Counted from the first letter of the stretch, positions 13,507 through 22,019 are shown. The stretch is DNA of 22,026 bases from CAZKUN01 sp964555935 (GCA_964555935.1 CAZKUN010000157.1:1-22026), one strand, 5' to 3'. The notes: generated by a model from the sequence alone, not told the origin. Translations and numbers: made by a program.

Positions 13507-16500
13507 TCACCCTCCGGTCGGAGCGCGTCGTCGTAGAGCCCAATCTCAGAGAACGGGATCGGTCGGAAGCCGCTCGCCCGCGCCAGCGGCGCGTCCGGCT
13601 TCAGCTCGAAGTTGAGATTCTCGGCGTCGACGAAACCGGGATCTTGCATCGTCACCACGTTGTCCATCAGGTCTTGGATCCCCCGATCGCGCGTCAGGAA
13701 GCCGCCGCAGTTGTAGACGAGGTTGCGCCAGACGCGGTTGATGCCCTCACCCTCCTCAAGCAGCGCGAGCGCGGGGTAGCGCGTGCTGTGAGGGGGGCTC
13801 GTGATATCAACGCTATCCCTGCCCTTCTTCACCACGCCGGGGTTGTTCAACACGCTGTGCCACCGGTCCGGACCCCACCCGGAGAAGCTGACCGCATACC
13901 GGCAATCGGCGAAGAGGTTGTTCTCGACGTAGTTCTCCTTGCCGCCGTGGATCTGCACCCCGCCGAAGAGCTTGGTAGAGCAGCGATAGAAGACATTCCC
14001 GTAGATCAGCACCTCGCAGATCGCGTCGTCTAGCCGAATCCCGCACTGGCCGCACTCGCGGTCATTGCCGATATCGTGCCAGTAGTTGTACCGAAGCACG
14101 ACGCCTCGATACGTGGGGTTGCCCCACATATCCAGCCCGCCCTGGTCATCCGTCTCGCGGACGACATCAAAGATCTCGTTATACTCGATGATGTGGTCGT
14201 TGCCCTCAATGCGCATGCCGTGCCCCGGCGACCCATGGACGCGGTTGTGAGCGAATCGGTTGCCCACGCCGTCGGTCCAGAATGCCGGCGTGTACGTCCG
14301 ACAGACTCGTGAGAAATCGTAGATGTGGCAGTTCTCGATGAAGTGCCCACCAGGGGTGAGCGTCTGTCGATCACCGCCCTTGACCCACGTCCCGTAGCGC
14401 CCCAATGTATGGATGTCACAGCTCAGCGCCCCATGGTTTGTGCCACCATCGACCGTGATGCCCGTGCCGCCGATCTGTCGGATGGTGCAGCCGGCGACGA
14501 GGCAATTCTCCCCTCCGGCGATCTCAACGCCATTGCCCCGACCCAGCTCGAAGGTCAGCCCCTCGATGGCAATCCAGGACGCGTCCGTCGTCTGCACGAA
14601 CGGCTCGTCGAGCATGGAGACCTGAACATCCGCCGCATTCGGATCAGAGGGCGGGTAGAGGTAGAGCACTCCCGCCATGCGGTCCAGGTACCATTCTCCG
14701 GGCTCGTCGATCTCCTCAAGGAGATTGAACGCCGCGTACGGCATGCCACCGATAACCTCGCCGTACGACGTCGGGGCGGCGCGGATCTGGTGAGTGTCGG
14801 GGTCGATCCCCCTGACCGCCAGCGTGTCATCAGCCCAGAGGTGGCGCCAGAACCCAAAGAGCCACGCATCCTTGGCCTGGAGCCAACGCGATGGCCGCTC
14901 GCCGTCGTACGTGAAGATGGCGTCACGCTCGGGATCCTTCGAGCCCTTGTCGATGATCGCGCCCGTCTTCACGAAGCCATCGTTCGGCCAGCGAGCGGGC
15001 TTCATCGGGACGTCGTCGAAGAAGACCTCCAACACCGGGGCCGCCGGGCGCCCCGTGCCGCGAGGCATCAACTCGCCGTACTCGGTGATGCCCTGGGCCC
15101 TCAGATCAGCCTGCATTACGTGGCCATGGGCCTCCTCGGGCATCCGCGCGAGGATCCCGGCGTCGGTGACCGGAGCAAAGCCCGTGACCGCCACGCCGCC
15201 GCTGAAGCGGACCGTGCCTTTGCGGTGGGCCCGGTAGGTAATCGGTTGCGCTTCCGTGCCGGAGTCATCGGCCTCCAGCGCAAACGTACTCGTTGCCTCG
15301 TACGCGCCTGGAAGCACGTTGACGGCAACGCCGCCATCGGGCAGCTCATCGAGCGCGCGGATCGCATCGCGTGCTTGCGTCAGCGTGGCGAAGGGGGCGT
15401 TGCGTGTCCCCCGATTGGTCGCCTTGCCGTCCGGTCCGACGAAGAGTTGCAGGCCCGGCTTCGGGCGCTTCGGCAGCGTCGTCCTCGATGCCGCCGGATC
15501 GCGGGCGGGCTTTCCGACTCTCAGCCGCGCCACCTCGGCCAGGCACTCCTCGGCCTCAAGCGCGTGGTGCGACGGCGCGCCGCTGATAGAGTCGACTGCC
15601 TCATACGCCGCCCGCGCGCCCGACCAATCCTCCTCAGCCACGTGCGTCCTGGCCGCACAGAGCTGGGCGTGGCTCGCGAACTGGGCGGGCACGCCCTCCA
15701 GCCTGGCAACCGCCGCATACCGCTCGCGAGCCACGCTCATGTCGCCCGATTGGACCGCCGCGTGCCCTGCCTGAAGCAGCGCGTCAGCTTTCCCCCGCGC
15801 GTCGAGCGTCTCCATCTGCATGACCTCCTCGAACTGCGCCTGCGCGTCATCCGCCTGCCCCGCCTTCGCGTAGCTGCGAGCCAAGTTCAGACGCAACCGC
15901 GCCACATCGCGAGGCGGCATCGTCTGCTCCTGGGCCAGCAGCATCTCGTACAGGCTCGGCGGCGCATCACCCGTGTCCGTGGCGAGCCGCCGCAGGGGTA
16001 CCAGTGCCCGCGCGCGCAGGGCATCAGTCAGCGCCTCATCGTCCAGCAATACGGTCAATTCGCCCAGCGCTTCGGAGATATTCCCGCCGGCGAGTTTGGC
16101 CTGAGCCGACTGAAGCCGCGCCAGCGCGGCGACCTCCGGAGATGTCTCCGGCATCCCATCGAGAGCTGCCAGTGCGTCCGAGGGTTCGCCCTCCTGAAGG
16201 GCGCCGTTAGCGGCGATCAGCGCCTCGGCCGCGGCAGCGCTTGGCGGCGCGTAGAAGAAGGCGTGCTGGAGAATCTCAACCTCGCTCAGCGCCCGGTCAT
16301 ACGCAACCACCTCATCGACATCCAGCTTCGCCGATCCCCAGCCATGGCCCGCGTAGCCAATACGAAACTGCATCCCGGCGGCGGGCGGGGTATAGTCGCC
16401 CGCGTATTCGCCCTCAGCCATGAGCAGCCCGTCGACATAGACGCGCGTGTAGTCGCCGTCCCACGTCGCGGCGACATGTTGCCAGACGGTGTCCGCCACC

Positions 16501-16982
16501 GGACCCGTGCGGATGCCCAGCGCGTTCAGCGGCCGTGGCCGGCCCACCTCAAACCCCATCACCTGGTCGGGCCAGAGCTTCGTGACCCGCCAGCCATCCC
16601 AATAGCCGATGCCCACCGATAGCAGCGTCGCGCCCGTCGGCAGCGAGCTACCTCGCAGCGCCCCAGGCCCGCCTGTCTTCAGCCACGCTTCGACCGTGAA
16701 GGACTTGTCCTCCACCGGGAATGGCGGCGAGTGAAGATATGCCTTGTCAAGACGGACGGCAGCCTTGCCAGGCCAGCGACCATCGACATTCTCCGGCTCT
16801 CCGCCCGAGACGCTCAGCTCGTCTCCACCCTCCTCGAAGTCACAGTAGCGGACGACCGAGGCGTCCTCGGCGAGGGCGTCGCGATGCTGGCCCCACGCAG
16901 CGAGCGATCCACCGGGCGCGGCGAGCGCTGCCGCTGAGATGAGCATGATGGCCGAACTGACTGCGAGCCTGAACGCGGGCAT
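13503..16982 (-). CDS. Secreted LamG - helical repeat - beta-helix protein, GH141-like
   Basis: A 1159-residue exported protein. Residues 1-22 are a signal peptide with a good ALA-A cleavage site. Residues about 44-243 are a LamG/concanavalin-like jelly-roll (SFTVEAW, WQHVAATWDG, VYVDG, ending LDVDEVVAYDRALSEVE). Residues about 246-487 are Ala-rich helical repeats resembling TPRs. From 511 (LFVGPDGK...GTRNAPFATLTQARDAIRAL) to the end is a right-handed parallel beta-helix with the ARWPNDGFV segment seen in GH141-like proteins; that family includes fucosidase and xylanase activities. A role in binding and cutting an outside glycan is likely, but catalytic residues cannot be assigned by eye. A GGAGGAGA site (complement of 16989-16996) lies six bases before the ATG. 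It is the first gene of a two-gene operon with the tandem beta-helix protein. Confidence 0.85.
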   Translation of the reverse strand: MPAFRLAVSSAIMLISAAALAAPGGSLAAWGQHRDALAEDASVVRYCDFEEGGDELSVSGGEPENVDGRWPGKAAVRLDKAYLHSPPFPVEDKSFTVEAWLKTGGPGALRGSSLPTGATLLSVGIGYWDGWRVTKLWPDQVMGFEVGRPRPLNALGIRTGPVADTVWQHVAATWDGDYTRVYVDGLLMAEGEYAGDYTPPAAGMQFRIGYAGHGWGSAKLDVDEVVAYDRALSEVEILQHAFFYAPPSAAAAEALIAANGALQEGEPSDALAALDGMPETSPEVAALARLQSAQAKLAGGNISEALGELTVLLDDEALTDALRARALVPLRRLATDTGDAPPSLYEMLLAQEQTMPPRDVARLRLNLARSYAKAGQADDAQAQFEEVMQMETLDARGKADALLQAGHAAVQSGDMSVARERYAAVARLEGVPAQFASHAQLCAARTHVAEEDWSGARAAYEAVDSISGAPSHHALEAEECLAEVARLRVGKPARDPAASRTTLPKRPKPGLQLFVGPDGKATNRGTRNAPFATLTQARDAIRALDELPDGGVAVNVLPGAYEATSTFALEADDSGTEAQPITYRAHRKGTVRFSGGVAVTGFAPVTDAGILARMPEEAHGHVMQADLRAQGITEYGELMPRGTGRPAAPVLEVFFDDVPMKPARWPNDGFVKTGAIIDKGSKDPERDAIFTYDGERPSRWLQAKDAWLFGFWRHLWADDTLAVRGIDPDTHQIRAAPTSYGEVIGGMPYAAFNLLEEIDEPGEWYLDRMAGVLYLYPPSDPNAADVQVSMLDEPFVQTTDASWIAIEGLTFELGRGNGVEIAGGENCLVAGCTIRQIGGTGITVDGGTNHGALSCDIHTLGRYGTWVKGGDRQTLTPGGHFIENCHIYDFSRVCRTYTPAFWTDGVGNRFAHNRVHGSPGHGMRIEGNDHIIEYNEIFDVVRETDDQGGLDMWGNPTYRGVVLRYNYWHDIGNDRECGQCGIRLDDAICEVLIYGNVFYRCSTKLFGGVQIHGGKENYVENNLFADCRYAVSFSGWGPDRWHSVLNNPGVVKKGRDSVDITSPPHSTRYPALALLEEGEGINRVWRNLVYNCGGFLTRDRGIQDLMDNVVTMQDPGFVDAENLNFELKPDAPLARASGFRPIPFSEIGLYDDALRPEGE

Positions 16983-17114
16983 GTGGCGTCTCCTCCAGTG
17001 AAGTGAGGTGTGCTTCGGATCGGGCGGGGCGAGGACCTCCCACGGAGGGGATGCGTGCCGTCATGGGCGAATACCCACGCGTCACCACTCGGCGGCGAAA
17101 GGAGCCACGCGCCC
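16983..17114. other. Divergent promoter region between the beta-helix and URO-D-like operons
   Basis: This 132-base gap must serve the beta-helix operon (-) and the URO-D-like/sulfatase operon (+). I see no convincing -35/-10 pair. A small CCTCC-CAC-GGAGG inverted repeat at 17036-17048 could be a regulator site but is too short to rely on. Confidence 0.4.
17098..17104 (+). promoter_or_regulatory. Ribosome binding site AAAGGAG for start at 17115
   Basis: AAAGGAG lies ten bases before the ATG at 17115. The in-frame ATG at 17010 has no comparable site, and the extra 35 residues it would add are Arg/Gly-rich and unlike the family. Confidence 0.65.
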
Positions 17115-18206
17115 ATGGACGGTAGGGAGGTCGCTCTCGGTACGCTACACCAGCAAGACGTGCCGCGACCGTGCATCAACTACTGCTGGATGACGAACTC
17201 GCACTTCATCAGCCACGCCGCCGGCCGCGACTACTGGGCCGACCCGCAAGCCGTCTTCGTGGAGTATGTCAGACGCTGCGGCATCAACATCGTTCCTCAA
17301 TGGTACATGCCCGGCGAGCAGCACCGCCAACTCGAGATCGGCCAGGTCATGTACCATGGTCGCCCACACGAGGATCAGGGCTTCCTCGCGCCTGAGGACG
17401 TGGTGCGATGGATCGAACAGCTGCCGGATGATTCAGCGGCGGAGCGCGACTTCGATGTTGAGCAGGCGGCCGCCGGCTATGCTTCCACTATCCAAGAGCA
17501 CATGGAGATCCTCGGCCCCGACGTGTTGGTGATCGATGGCTTTGGCCAAGCGGATTTCATGGGCGGCTACAATCGCTGGGGCTACGAGAACTACCTCGCC
17601 GCGGCGGCGCTCTACCCCGAGGCCATGAGGCGCTATTACCACCACTCGGCCGTGAGCGCCCGGCTCCAAAACCAGGCGATCGTCCTCGCGGCCGAGCGCC
17701 ACGGCATCGCGCCCTTCGCGTACGGCGGCCAGGATATATGCACCTCGCGCGGACCGATCATGTCGCCGACCATGCTCCGCGATCTCTACTTGCCCGAGCT
17801 GAAGTGGGCCATGGAGCCGCTAGTCGAGGGCGGCGTCGGCGTGATCTGGCACTGCGACGGCGATATCCGGCTCATCGCCGACGACTTCCTCGATCTCGGG
17901 GTAGTTGGGCTGCAGGGCTTCGAGGAGGAGCACGGGCCGCGATACGATGACATCGTATCTTACCGGAATCACAAGGGCGATCCCATCGCCATCTGGGGCT
18001 GCGTCTCGGTGGTGAGCACCTTCCCCCACGGCACGGTTGAGGACGTGAAGACCGCGGTCGAGCGTTCCTTCACGCTCGCCGGACCGGGGCGTGGCCACGT
18101 GCTGTCGTCGACCAGCAGCATCATGCCCGAAGCGCCGATCGAGAACGTCGACGCGTTCTTCACGCATGGGCGGGACTTCGGGACCGAGTTCCTGAGCGGC
18201 AACTGA
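17115..18206 (+). CDS. Uroporphyrinogen decarboxylase (URO-D)-like protein
   Basis: A 363-residue protein of the URO-D/methylcobamide:CoM methyltransferase superfamily. Its C-terminal half follows the family pattern: an inner strand ending in IWHCDGD (H246, C247, the place where MtaA/CmuA-type methyltransferases carry zinc ligands), a G-x-x-x-LQGFEEE turn, an IWGCVS strand with GTVEDV after it, and a final loop with SSTSSIMPEAPIENV. True HemE residues for porphyrin binding are not evident, and no heme genes are nearby, so a methyl transfer or an unassigned role is more likely than heme synthesis. There is no corrinoid protein in the window. It is followed 17 bases later by a sulfatase on the same strand, so the two are probably co-transcribed. 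Confidence 0.75.
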   Translation: MDGREVALGTLHQQDVPRPCINYCWMTNSHFISHAAGRDYWADPQAVFVEYVRRCGINIVPQWYMPGEQHRQLEIGQVMYHGRPHEDQGFLAPEDVVRWIEQLPDDSAAERDFDVEQAAAGYASTIQEHMEILGPDVLVIDGFGQADFMGGYNRWGYENYLAAAALYPEAMRRYYHHSAVSARLQNQAIVLAAERHGIAPFAYGGQDICTSRGPIMSPTMLRDLYLPELKWAMEPLVEGGVGVIWHCDGDIRLIADDFLDLGVVGLQGFEEEHGPRYDDIVSYRNHKGDPIAIWGCVSVVSTFPHGTVEDVKTAVERSFTLAGPGRGHVLSSTSSIMPEAPIENVDAFFTHGRDFGTEFLSGN

Positions 18207-18223
18207 CCGAGAGGGAGGCGCGC

Positions 18224-19567
18224 GTGCGTCCGAACATCGTCTTCATCATCACCGATAACCAAAGCCCCTGGACCCTTGGGTGCTACGGCAACCGCGAGAT
18301 CCACACGCCCAATTGCGATCGCCTGGCCGATGAGGGCGTGCGGTTCACGAACGCCCTGTGCGTAAATCCCGTGTGTTCGCCCAACCGCGCCACGTACATG
18401 ACCGGGCTGATTCCCTCGCAACACGGCGTGCACAACTGGCTTGGCGGCGAGAAACCCGATGCCCAGGTCGGCCCGGAAGCATATTGCACGATCTCCGAGT
18501 TCGCCACGTTGCCCCGCGTCCTCGCGGATGAGGGCTACGCGTGCGGACTGAGCGGGAAGTGGCATCTCGGCGACAGCCTCAGCCCGCAACTAGGGTTTGG
18601 GTATTGGTTCACAAAACCTCGCGGCCACACGCGCACCTTCTGGAACTCCGAGGCCATCTGGCAGGGCGAGATCTACCGCGAGCCACGCTACTATCTCGAC
18701 GCCATCACCGACCACGCGCGAAACTTCCTCCGGCAAGATCGCGAGGAGCCATTCTTCCTCCACGTGGGCTACAACGGCCCATACGGACTCGATCAGGACA
18801 TGCGCGACAGCCACCGCAACCGACATTCGGAGCACTACGCCGACAAACCGCTAACATGCTTCCCGCGCGGCGAGACCCACCCATGGCTGGTGCAAAACCG
18901 CGACTGCATGAACAACCTGACGACGATGCGCAGCTACGCGTCAGCCGTAAGCGGCGTCGATGATGGGGTCGGCACGATTCTGGACACGCTCGACGAACTG
19001 TCGATTGCCGAGAACACGTTGGTCATCTACACCGCCGACCACGGTCTCTGCGCGGGGCACAATGGCGTCTGGGGCATGGGCGATCACTCGCGACCGCGCC
19101 ACATGTTCCAGCAGAATCTCCGCGTCCCGCTCCTGCTGCGTCATCCCGAAGCAATCGCGGGCGGAGGCGTTATAGACGAGATGAGCTGCACCTACGACTT
19201 CTTCCCGTCGATGCTCGATTACCTGGAACTGGAGCAGAACGCGGACCTTCCGGGGAGGAGTTACGCGCCGGCGCTTCGAGGGGACGGCCTCGACTGGGAC
19301 GATGAGGTCACCTTCCACGAGTATGAGGAGACACGAACCGCGCAGACGCCGGAGTGGAAGCTGATCCGACGCCATCCCGAGGGACCGAATGAGCTTTACG
19401 ACATGGTCAACGACCCGGGCGAGCGCGTGAATCTCATCGACCAGCCGGACCACGCCACGCCCCAGGCCAGCCTCGATGCGCGGCTGAGCGAATTCTTCGC
19501 CACCCACGCGGACCCGGAGTACGATATGTGGGCCGGAGGCAGAACCAAGGCCGGGAAGCTGGTGTGA
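18224..19567 (+). CDS. Sulfatase family enzyme, Cys-type, cytoplasmic
   Basis: A 447-residue member of the formylglycine sulfatase family. The nucleophile motif is C51-S-P-N-R55, which a formylglycine-generating enzyme would convert; the following ATYMTG is also standard. GKWHLG (K112, H114) and TADHG (D272, H273) supply further active-site residues. Two positions are odd: the N-terminal metal pair is D11-N12 instead of Asp-Asp, and the later G-K-G motif that supplies a sulfate-binding Lys reads GMG (M285). The GTG start has a GAGGGAGG site and leaves no signal peptide, so it should act inside the cell on an imported small substrate. No maturase lies in the window. It may also act on a phosphate ester. 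Confidence 0.87.
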   Translation: MRPNIVFIITDNQSPWTLGCYGNREIHTPNCDRLADEGVRFTNALCVNPVCSPNRATYMTGLIPSQHGVHNWLGGEKPDAQVGPEAYCTISEFATLPRVLADEGYACGLSGKWHLGDSLSPQLGFGYWFTKPRGHTRTFWNSEAIWQGEIYREPRYYLDAITDHARNFLRQDREEPFFLHVGYNGPYGLDQDMRDSHRNRHSEHYADKPLTCFPRGETHPWLVQNRDCMNNLTTMRSYASAVSGVDDGVGTILDTLDELSIAENTLVIYTADHGLCAGHNGVWGMGDHSRPRHMFQQNLRVPLLLRHPEAIAGGGVIDEMSCTYDFFPSMLDYLELEQNADLPGRSYAPALRGDGLDWDDEVTFHEYEETRTAQTPEWKLIRRHPEGPNELYDMVNDPGERVNLIDQPDHATPQASLDARLSEFFATHADPEYDMWAGGRTKAGKLV

Positions 19568-19570
19568 GCC

Positions 19571-21346
19571 CTACAGATCCAGCCTCATCTCCCAGTAGTC
19601 ATTGCCGTCCAGCCCCACGCGTTCACCCGTCTCCTTGAAGCCGAGGCTACGGTAGAGGCCGCCGGCGGTCGCGTTCTCCTTGACGTGGATCAGCTCGATC
19701 CCACGCTTGCCTGCCTCGCGCGCGTCATCGATCAGCCGCTGCATCAGCTGTTTGCCATGGCCCTTCCCGCAGTGCTCGTCCGCGACGCCGATCCCAAGGT
19801 GCGGCACTTCCTTGTCCCAGCCCTCAAGTGACGCCCATCCGACGATGCTATCTCCACTTCGCAGGACATGGTCAATCCTGCTCCCCGCCGCCGCCCTCGC
19901 GCAGATGTCGGCACACTCAGCATACGTGCCCGTCCACCCAAACGGCCGGAAAAACCACCGCGCGCGGGCGCTAAGCTCGTTGTAGAACCTCTGCAAGGCC
20001 AGCTCATCTCCGGCGCGAAGGACGTCCATCGCAACCTCGCCCGGCGGCCCCGAATGGACCTCATCGAGCATCGCCAAGACCGCCTCCACCATGCGCTCGC
20101 CCGTGCCCGGCTCTATCTGGCAGTGATGTCCGACCCAAGTCTGGTAGCCGCCGTCTGCGTACCCCTGCCGATCCGGGATGTACCCAATCTCGTCGTTAGC
20201 GAGGCCGACGACGATGGTATCGCGGAACGGTGATCGACGGCGGATCTCAAGCCCAAGCGCGCCGAACATCTCGCCGGGAATGCCCACGATCGCGACCTCT
20301 CCGAGCCGAATGACCTGCAGCCACGTCTCGAGCGGCTGACCGGCCAAGGCCGCCATTGCCGCGCGCATCGCGGCGAAGGTCTCGGCGTAGGTCTCCGCTG
20401 TCTCACCATCATACCATCGGTCGCACCAGCGCCGAACCGACGCGTCCTCCTGCGCCTCGTCCCACGCGCGTCGCGTGCAGGTGAACGGACGCTTGATCGC
20501 CGCCACGGGGCCCACCAACGCTGGACGAAGCCGCGCCAGTGCTGCTTCCACGGCGCCGGCGACTCGCGTCATTGCCTCCTGGGGCGACACGCCATCTGGC
20601 CGGTGACTCGAGCCGAACGCGCCGGGCGCGTAGAGGAACGTCCCGCCGTGTCGGCGCTCCAGTTCCCGCGCCGCCAGTCCAAAGAACCCCGGCGAGCGAA
20701 CGCCGCCACGCAGCGCGCCAATGTTGTGGGTTGCGTGACAGAACAGAGCGCCCGCGAGTTCACCGGTGGCCCGGCGCAGTGCCAGCACCGGGAGGTCCGG
20801 GTCGTGCGGACCGGAGGGTCGGATACTCAACGAGTTATCTTGCCCATACCAGGTGATCTGCCCATCATCCATCACCCACCGGCTGTTGTGCCCGATCGTG
20901 TTCTCGATGCCGGGCGCGTAAAGCAGTTCGGCTTCGCAATCGTTGGGGCGTTCGGCTGCCGCCTCGATCTTCGCGAGCGCGGCCTCCGCGGCCGCCACCG
21001 CGGCCTGTCCAACTCGAGCGCAGAACTCCTCGTCTGCCTCGCATGCGTGGACGGTCATCGTGGTTGGGGCGTGATGCGTGTGGGTCGCCGTGATGAGTAT
21101 GTTCTCTCGCGGAATCGACAGCCGGTCGCTGATCTCGCGCGCGGCCCGGTCGGCATGCGCTCGACCAAAGGCCAGCACGTCGAGGGAGATGATGCAGATA
21201 GGCACGTCGGCAATGATCGCGAGAGCCGACGCCCGCAGCGGCGCTTCCTGGCCCGCCGCTTGGCCAGGCAAGATGCTCCCGCCGATGGTCATCGAATCAT
21301 CGGCAGCAATCTCGACGGATGCGGCCGCGGCTCTGAGTCCACCCAT
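19571..21346 (-). CDS. Fusion: neutral/alkaline ceramidase-like domain plus GNAT acetyltransferase
   Basis: A 591-residue two-domain protein. Residues 1 to about 432 look like the neutral/alkaline ceramidase family. The expected zinc motifs are present: ATHTHHAP near 87-94, CHATHN in the middle, IPGE, and a GYIPDRQGYADGGYQ segment. The nucleophile region that reads about NGDVSPN in true ceramidases is changed to PGAFGSSHRPD, so ceramide amidase activity is doubtful. Residues 436-591 are a GNAT N-acyltransferase with the acetyl-CoA pyrophosphate motif at about 526-534 (CGKGHGKQL) and a LYRSLGFKETGE C-terminal strand. There is no signal peptide. An AGGAG site inside the upstream nucleotidyltransferase gene sits seven bases before the ATG, and the genes are three bases apart. 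The fusion suggests deacylation or amide hydrolysis linked with acylation; the substrate is unknown. Confidence 0.82.
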   Translation of the reverse strand: MGGLRAAAASVEIAADDSMTIGGSILPGQAAGQEAPLRASALAIIADVPICIISLDVLAFGRAHADRAAREISDRLSIPRENILITATHTHHAPTTMTVHACEADEEFCARVGQAAVAAAEAALAKIEAAAERPNDCEAELLYAPGIENTIGHNSRWVMDDGQITWYGQDNSLSIRPSGPHDPDLPVLALRRATGELAGALFCHATHNIGALRGGVRSPGFFGLAARELERRHGGTFLYAPGAFGSSHRPDGVSPQEAMTRVAGAVEAALARLRPALVGPVAAIKRPFTCTRRAWDEAQEDASVRRWCDRWYDGETAETYAETFAAMRAAMAALAGQPLETWLQVIRLGEVAIVGIPGEMFGALGLEIRRRSPFRDTIVVGLANDEIGYIPDRQGYADGGYQTWVGHHCQIEPGTGERMVEAVLAMLDEVHSGPPGEVAMDVLRAGDELALQRFYNELSARARWFFRPFGWTGTYAECADICARAAAGSRIDHVLRSGDSIVGWASLEGWDKEVPHLGIGVADEHCGKGHGKQLMQRLIDDAREAGKRGIELIHVKENATAGGLYRSLGFKETGERVGLDGNDYWEMRLDL

Positions 21347-21349
21347 TCG

Positions 21350-21871
21350 TTACTCCTGGGGCCCGCCCTCGGCAATCCGCCGCAGGCGATCCGTCGTGGA
21401 TATCCCCTCAATGAGAGGTAGGTAGCAGACGCGTCCGCCGTACGATTCCACGATCGCGGCCGCCGGGACGGGCTTGCCGTCCGGCGGAGCGTAGTCAGCG
21501 CCCTTCACGTGGATGTCCGGCTCGATCGTGGCGATACTCCGCTCGGGTGTGAGTTCGCCGAACCCCACCACCGCCGACACGCACTCAAGCGCTGCCAGCA
21601 CCTCGGCCCTCTCGTCGAACAGCGCGATGGGCCTGCCACAGCCCTTGAGGCTCGCGACCGACGCATCGCTGTTCACGCCCACGATCAGCACATCCCCGAG
21701 ATCGCGCGCTGCCTGAAGGCTGCGGACGTGCCCGAGGTGCAGCATGTCGAAGCACCCATTCGTCCACACGACGACGCGACCCGCCCGGCGCCACTGATCG
21801 CGAAGTCGAAGCAGTTCATCCATGCTCACTACTTTCGCAGCCTCCGTCAGCCCATCGTTCTCGCTCTTCAA
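21350..21871 (-). CDS. rfaE2: RfaE2/HldE C-terminal-type ADP-heptose nucleotidyltransferase
   Basis: A 173-residue cytidylyltransferase-fold enzyme from the TTG start chosen here, close to the usual length for stand-alone RfaE domain II proteins. The signature TNGCFDMLHLGH (residues 37-48) binds the nucleotide; GVNSDASVASLKG and the PDIHVKGADY and STTDRLRRI blocks are typical of this subfamily. It should join heptose 1-phosphate to ATP to give ADP-heptose for LPS core or glycan synthesis. The kinase half and the other heptose genes are not in the window. Start choice: TTG at 21871 has an AGGAGA site nine bases upstream; an in-frame GTG at 21829 is possible, while an ATG at 21997 has no ribosome site and lies inside a predicted promoter. 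It is first in a two-gene operon with the ceramidase-like/GNAT fusion. Confidence 0.8.
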   Translation of the reverse strand: MKSENDGLTEAAKVVSMDELLRLRDQWRRAGRVVVWTNGCFDMLHLGHVRSLQAARDLGDVLIVGVNSDASVASLKGCGRPIALFDERAEVLAALECVSAVVGFGELTPERSIATIEPDIHVKGADYAPPDGKPVPAAAIVESYGGRVCYLPLIEGISTTDRLRRIAEGGPQE

Positions 21872-21880
21872 TGGTCCTAC

Positions 21881-21886
21881 TCTCCT
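21881..21886 (-). promoter_or_regulatory. Ribosome binding site AGGAGA for the TTG start at 21871
   Basis: On the minus strand AGGAGA lies nine bases before TTG. It favours this start over the ATG at 21997. The GTG at 21829 also has a GGAGG 11 bases upstream and cannot be excluded. Confidence 0.5.
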
Positions 21887-21990
21887 CGCGCCAGGCAGGA
21901 CGTGCCCACAGGCGTTCCTTGCGGCCGGGCCTTGATTTCCGGGCTTGGTCGCGGAGCACCTCCGGCCGTCTCGTCGCGCCTCCGCGGCGG

Positions 21991-22019
21991 TTGACATGGC
22001 GGCGTGGTATGGTTAGAAT
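21991..22019 (+). promoter_or_regulatory. Near-consensus sigma-70 promoter pointing out of the window
   Basis: A perfect TTGACA (21991-21996), a 17-base spacer and TAGAAT (22014-22019, five of six matches to TATAAT) lie on the plus strand. Transcription would start just past the right edge and drive a gene not shown here, divergent from the nucleotidyltransferase operon. Confidence 0.75.

Noticed and set aside
14325..16622. A 765-codon open frame on the plus strand opposite the LamG/beta-helix gene
   Set aside because: It lies wholly antisense to a well-supported gene, is Arg- and Ala-rich with no recognisable domain, has no ribosome site, and is explained by the GC-rich codon pattern of the true gene.
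17010..17114. Upstream extension of the URO-D-like protein
   Set aside because: No ribosome site and Arg/Gly-rich sequence; AAAGGAG supports the ATG at 17115.
21872..21997. N-terminal extension of the nucleotidyltransferase
   Set aside because: The ATG overlaps the -35 box of the plus-strand promoter, has no ribosome site, and the extra 42 residues do not fit the family.
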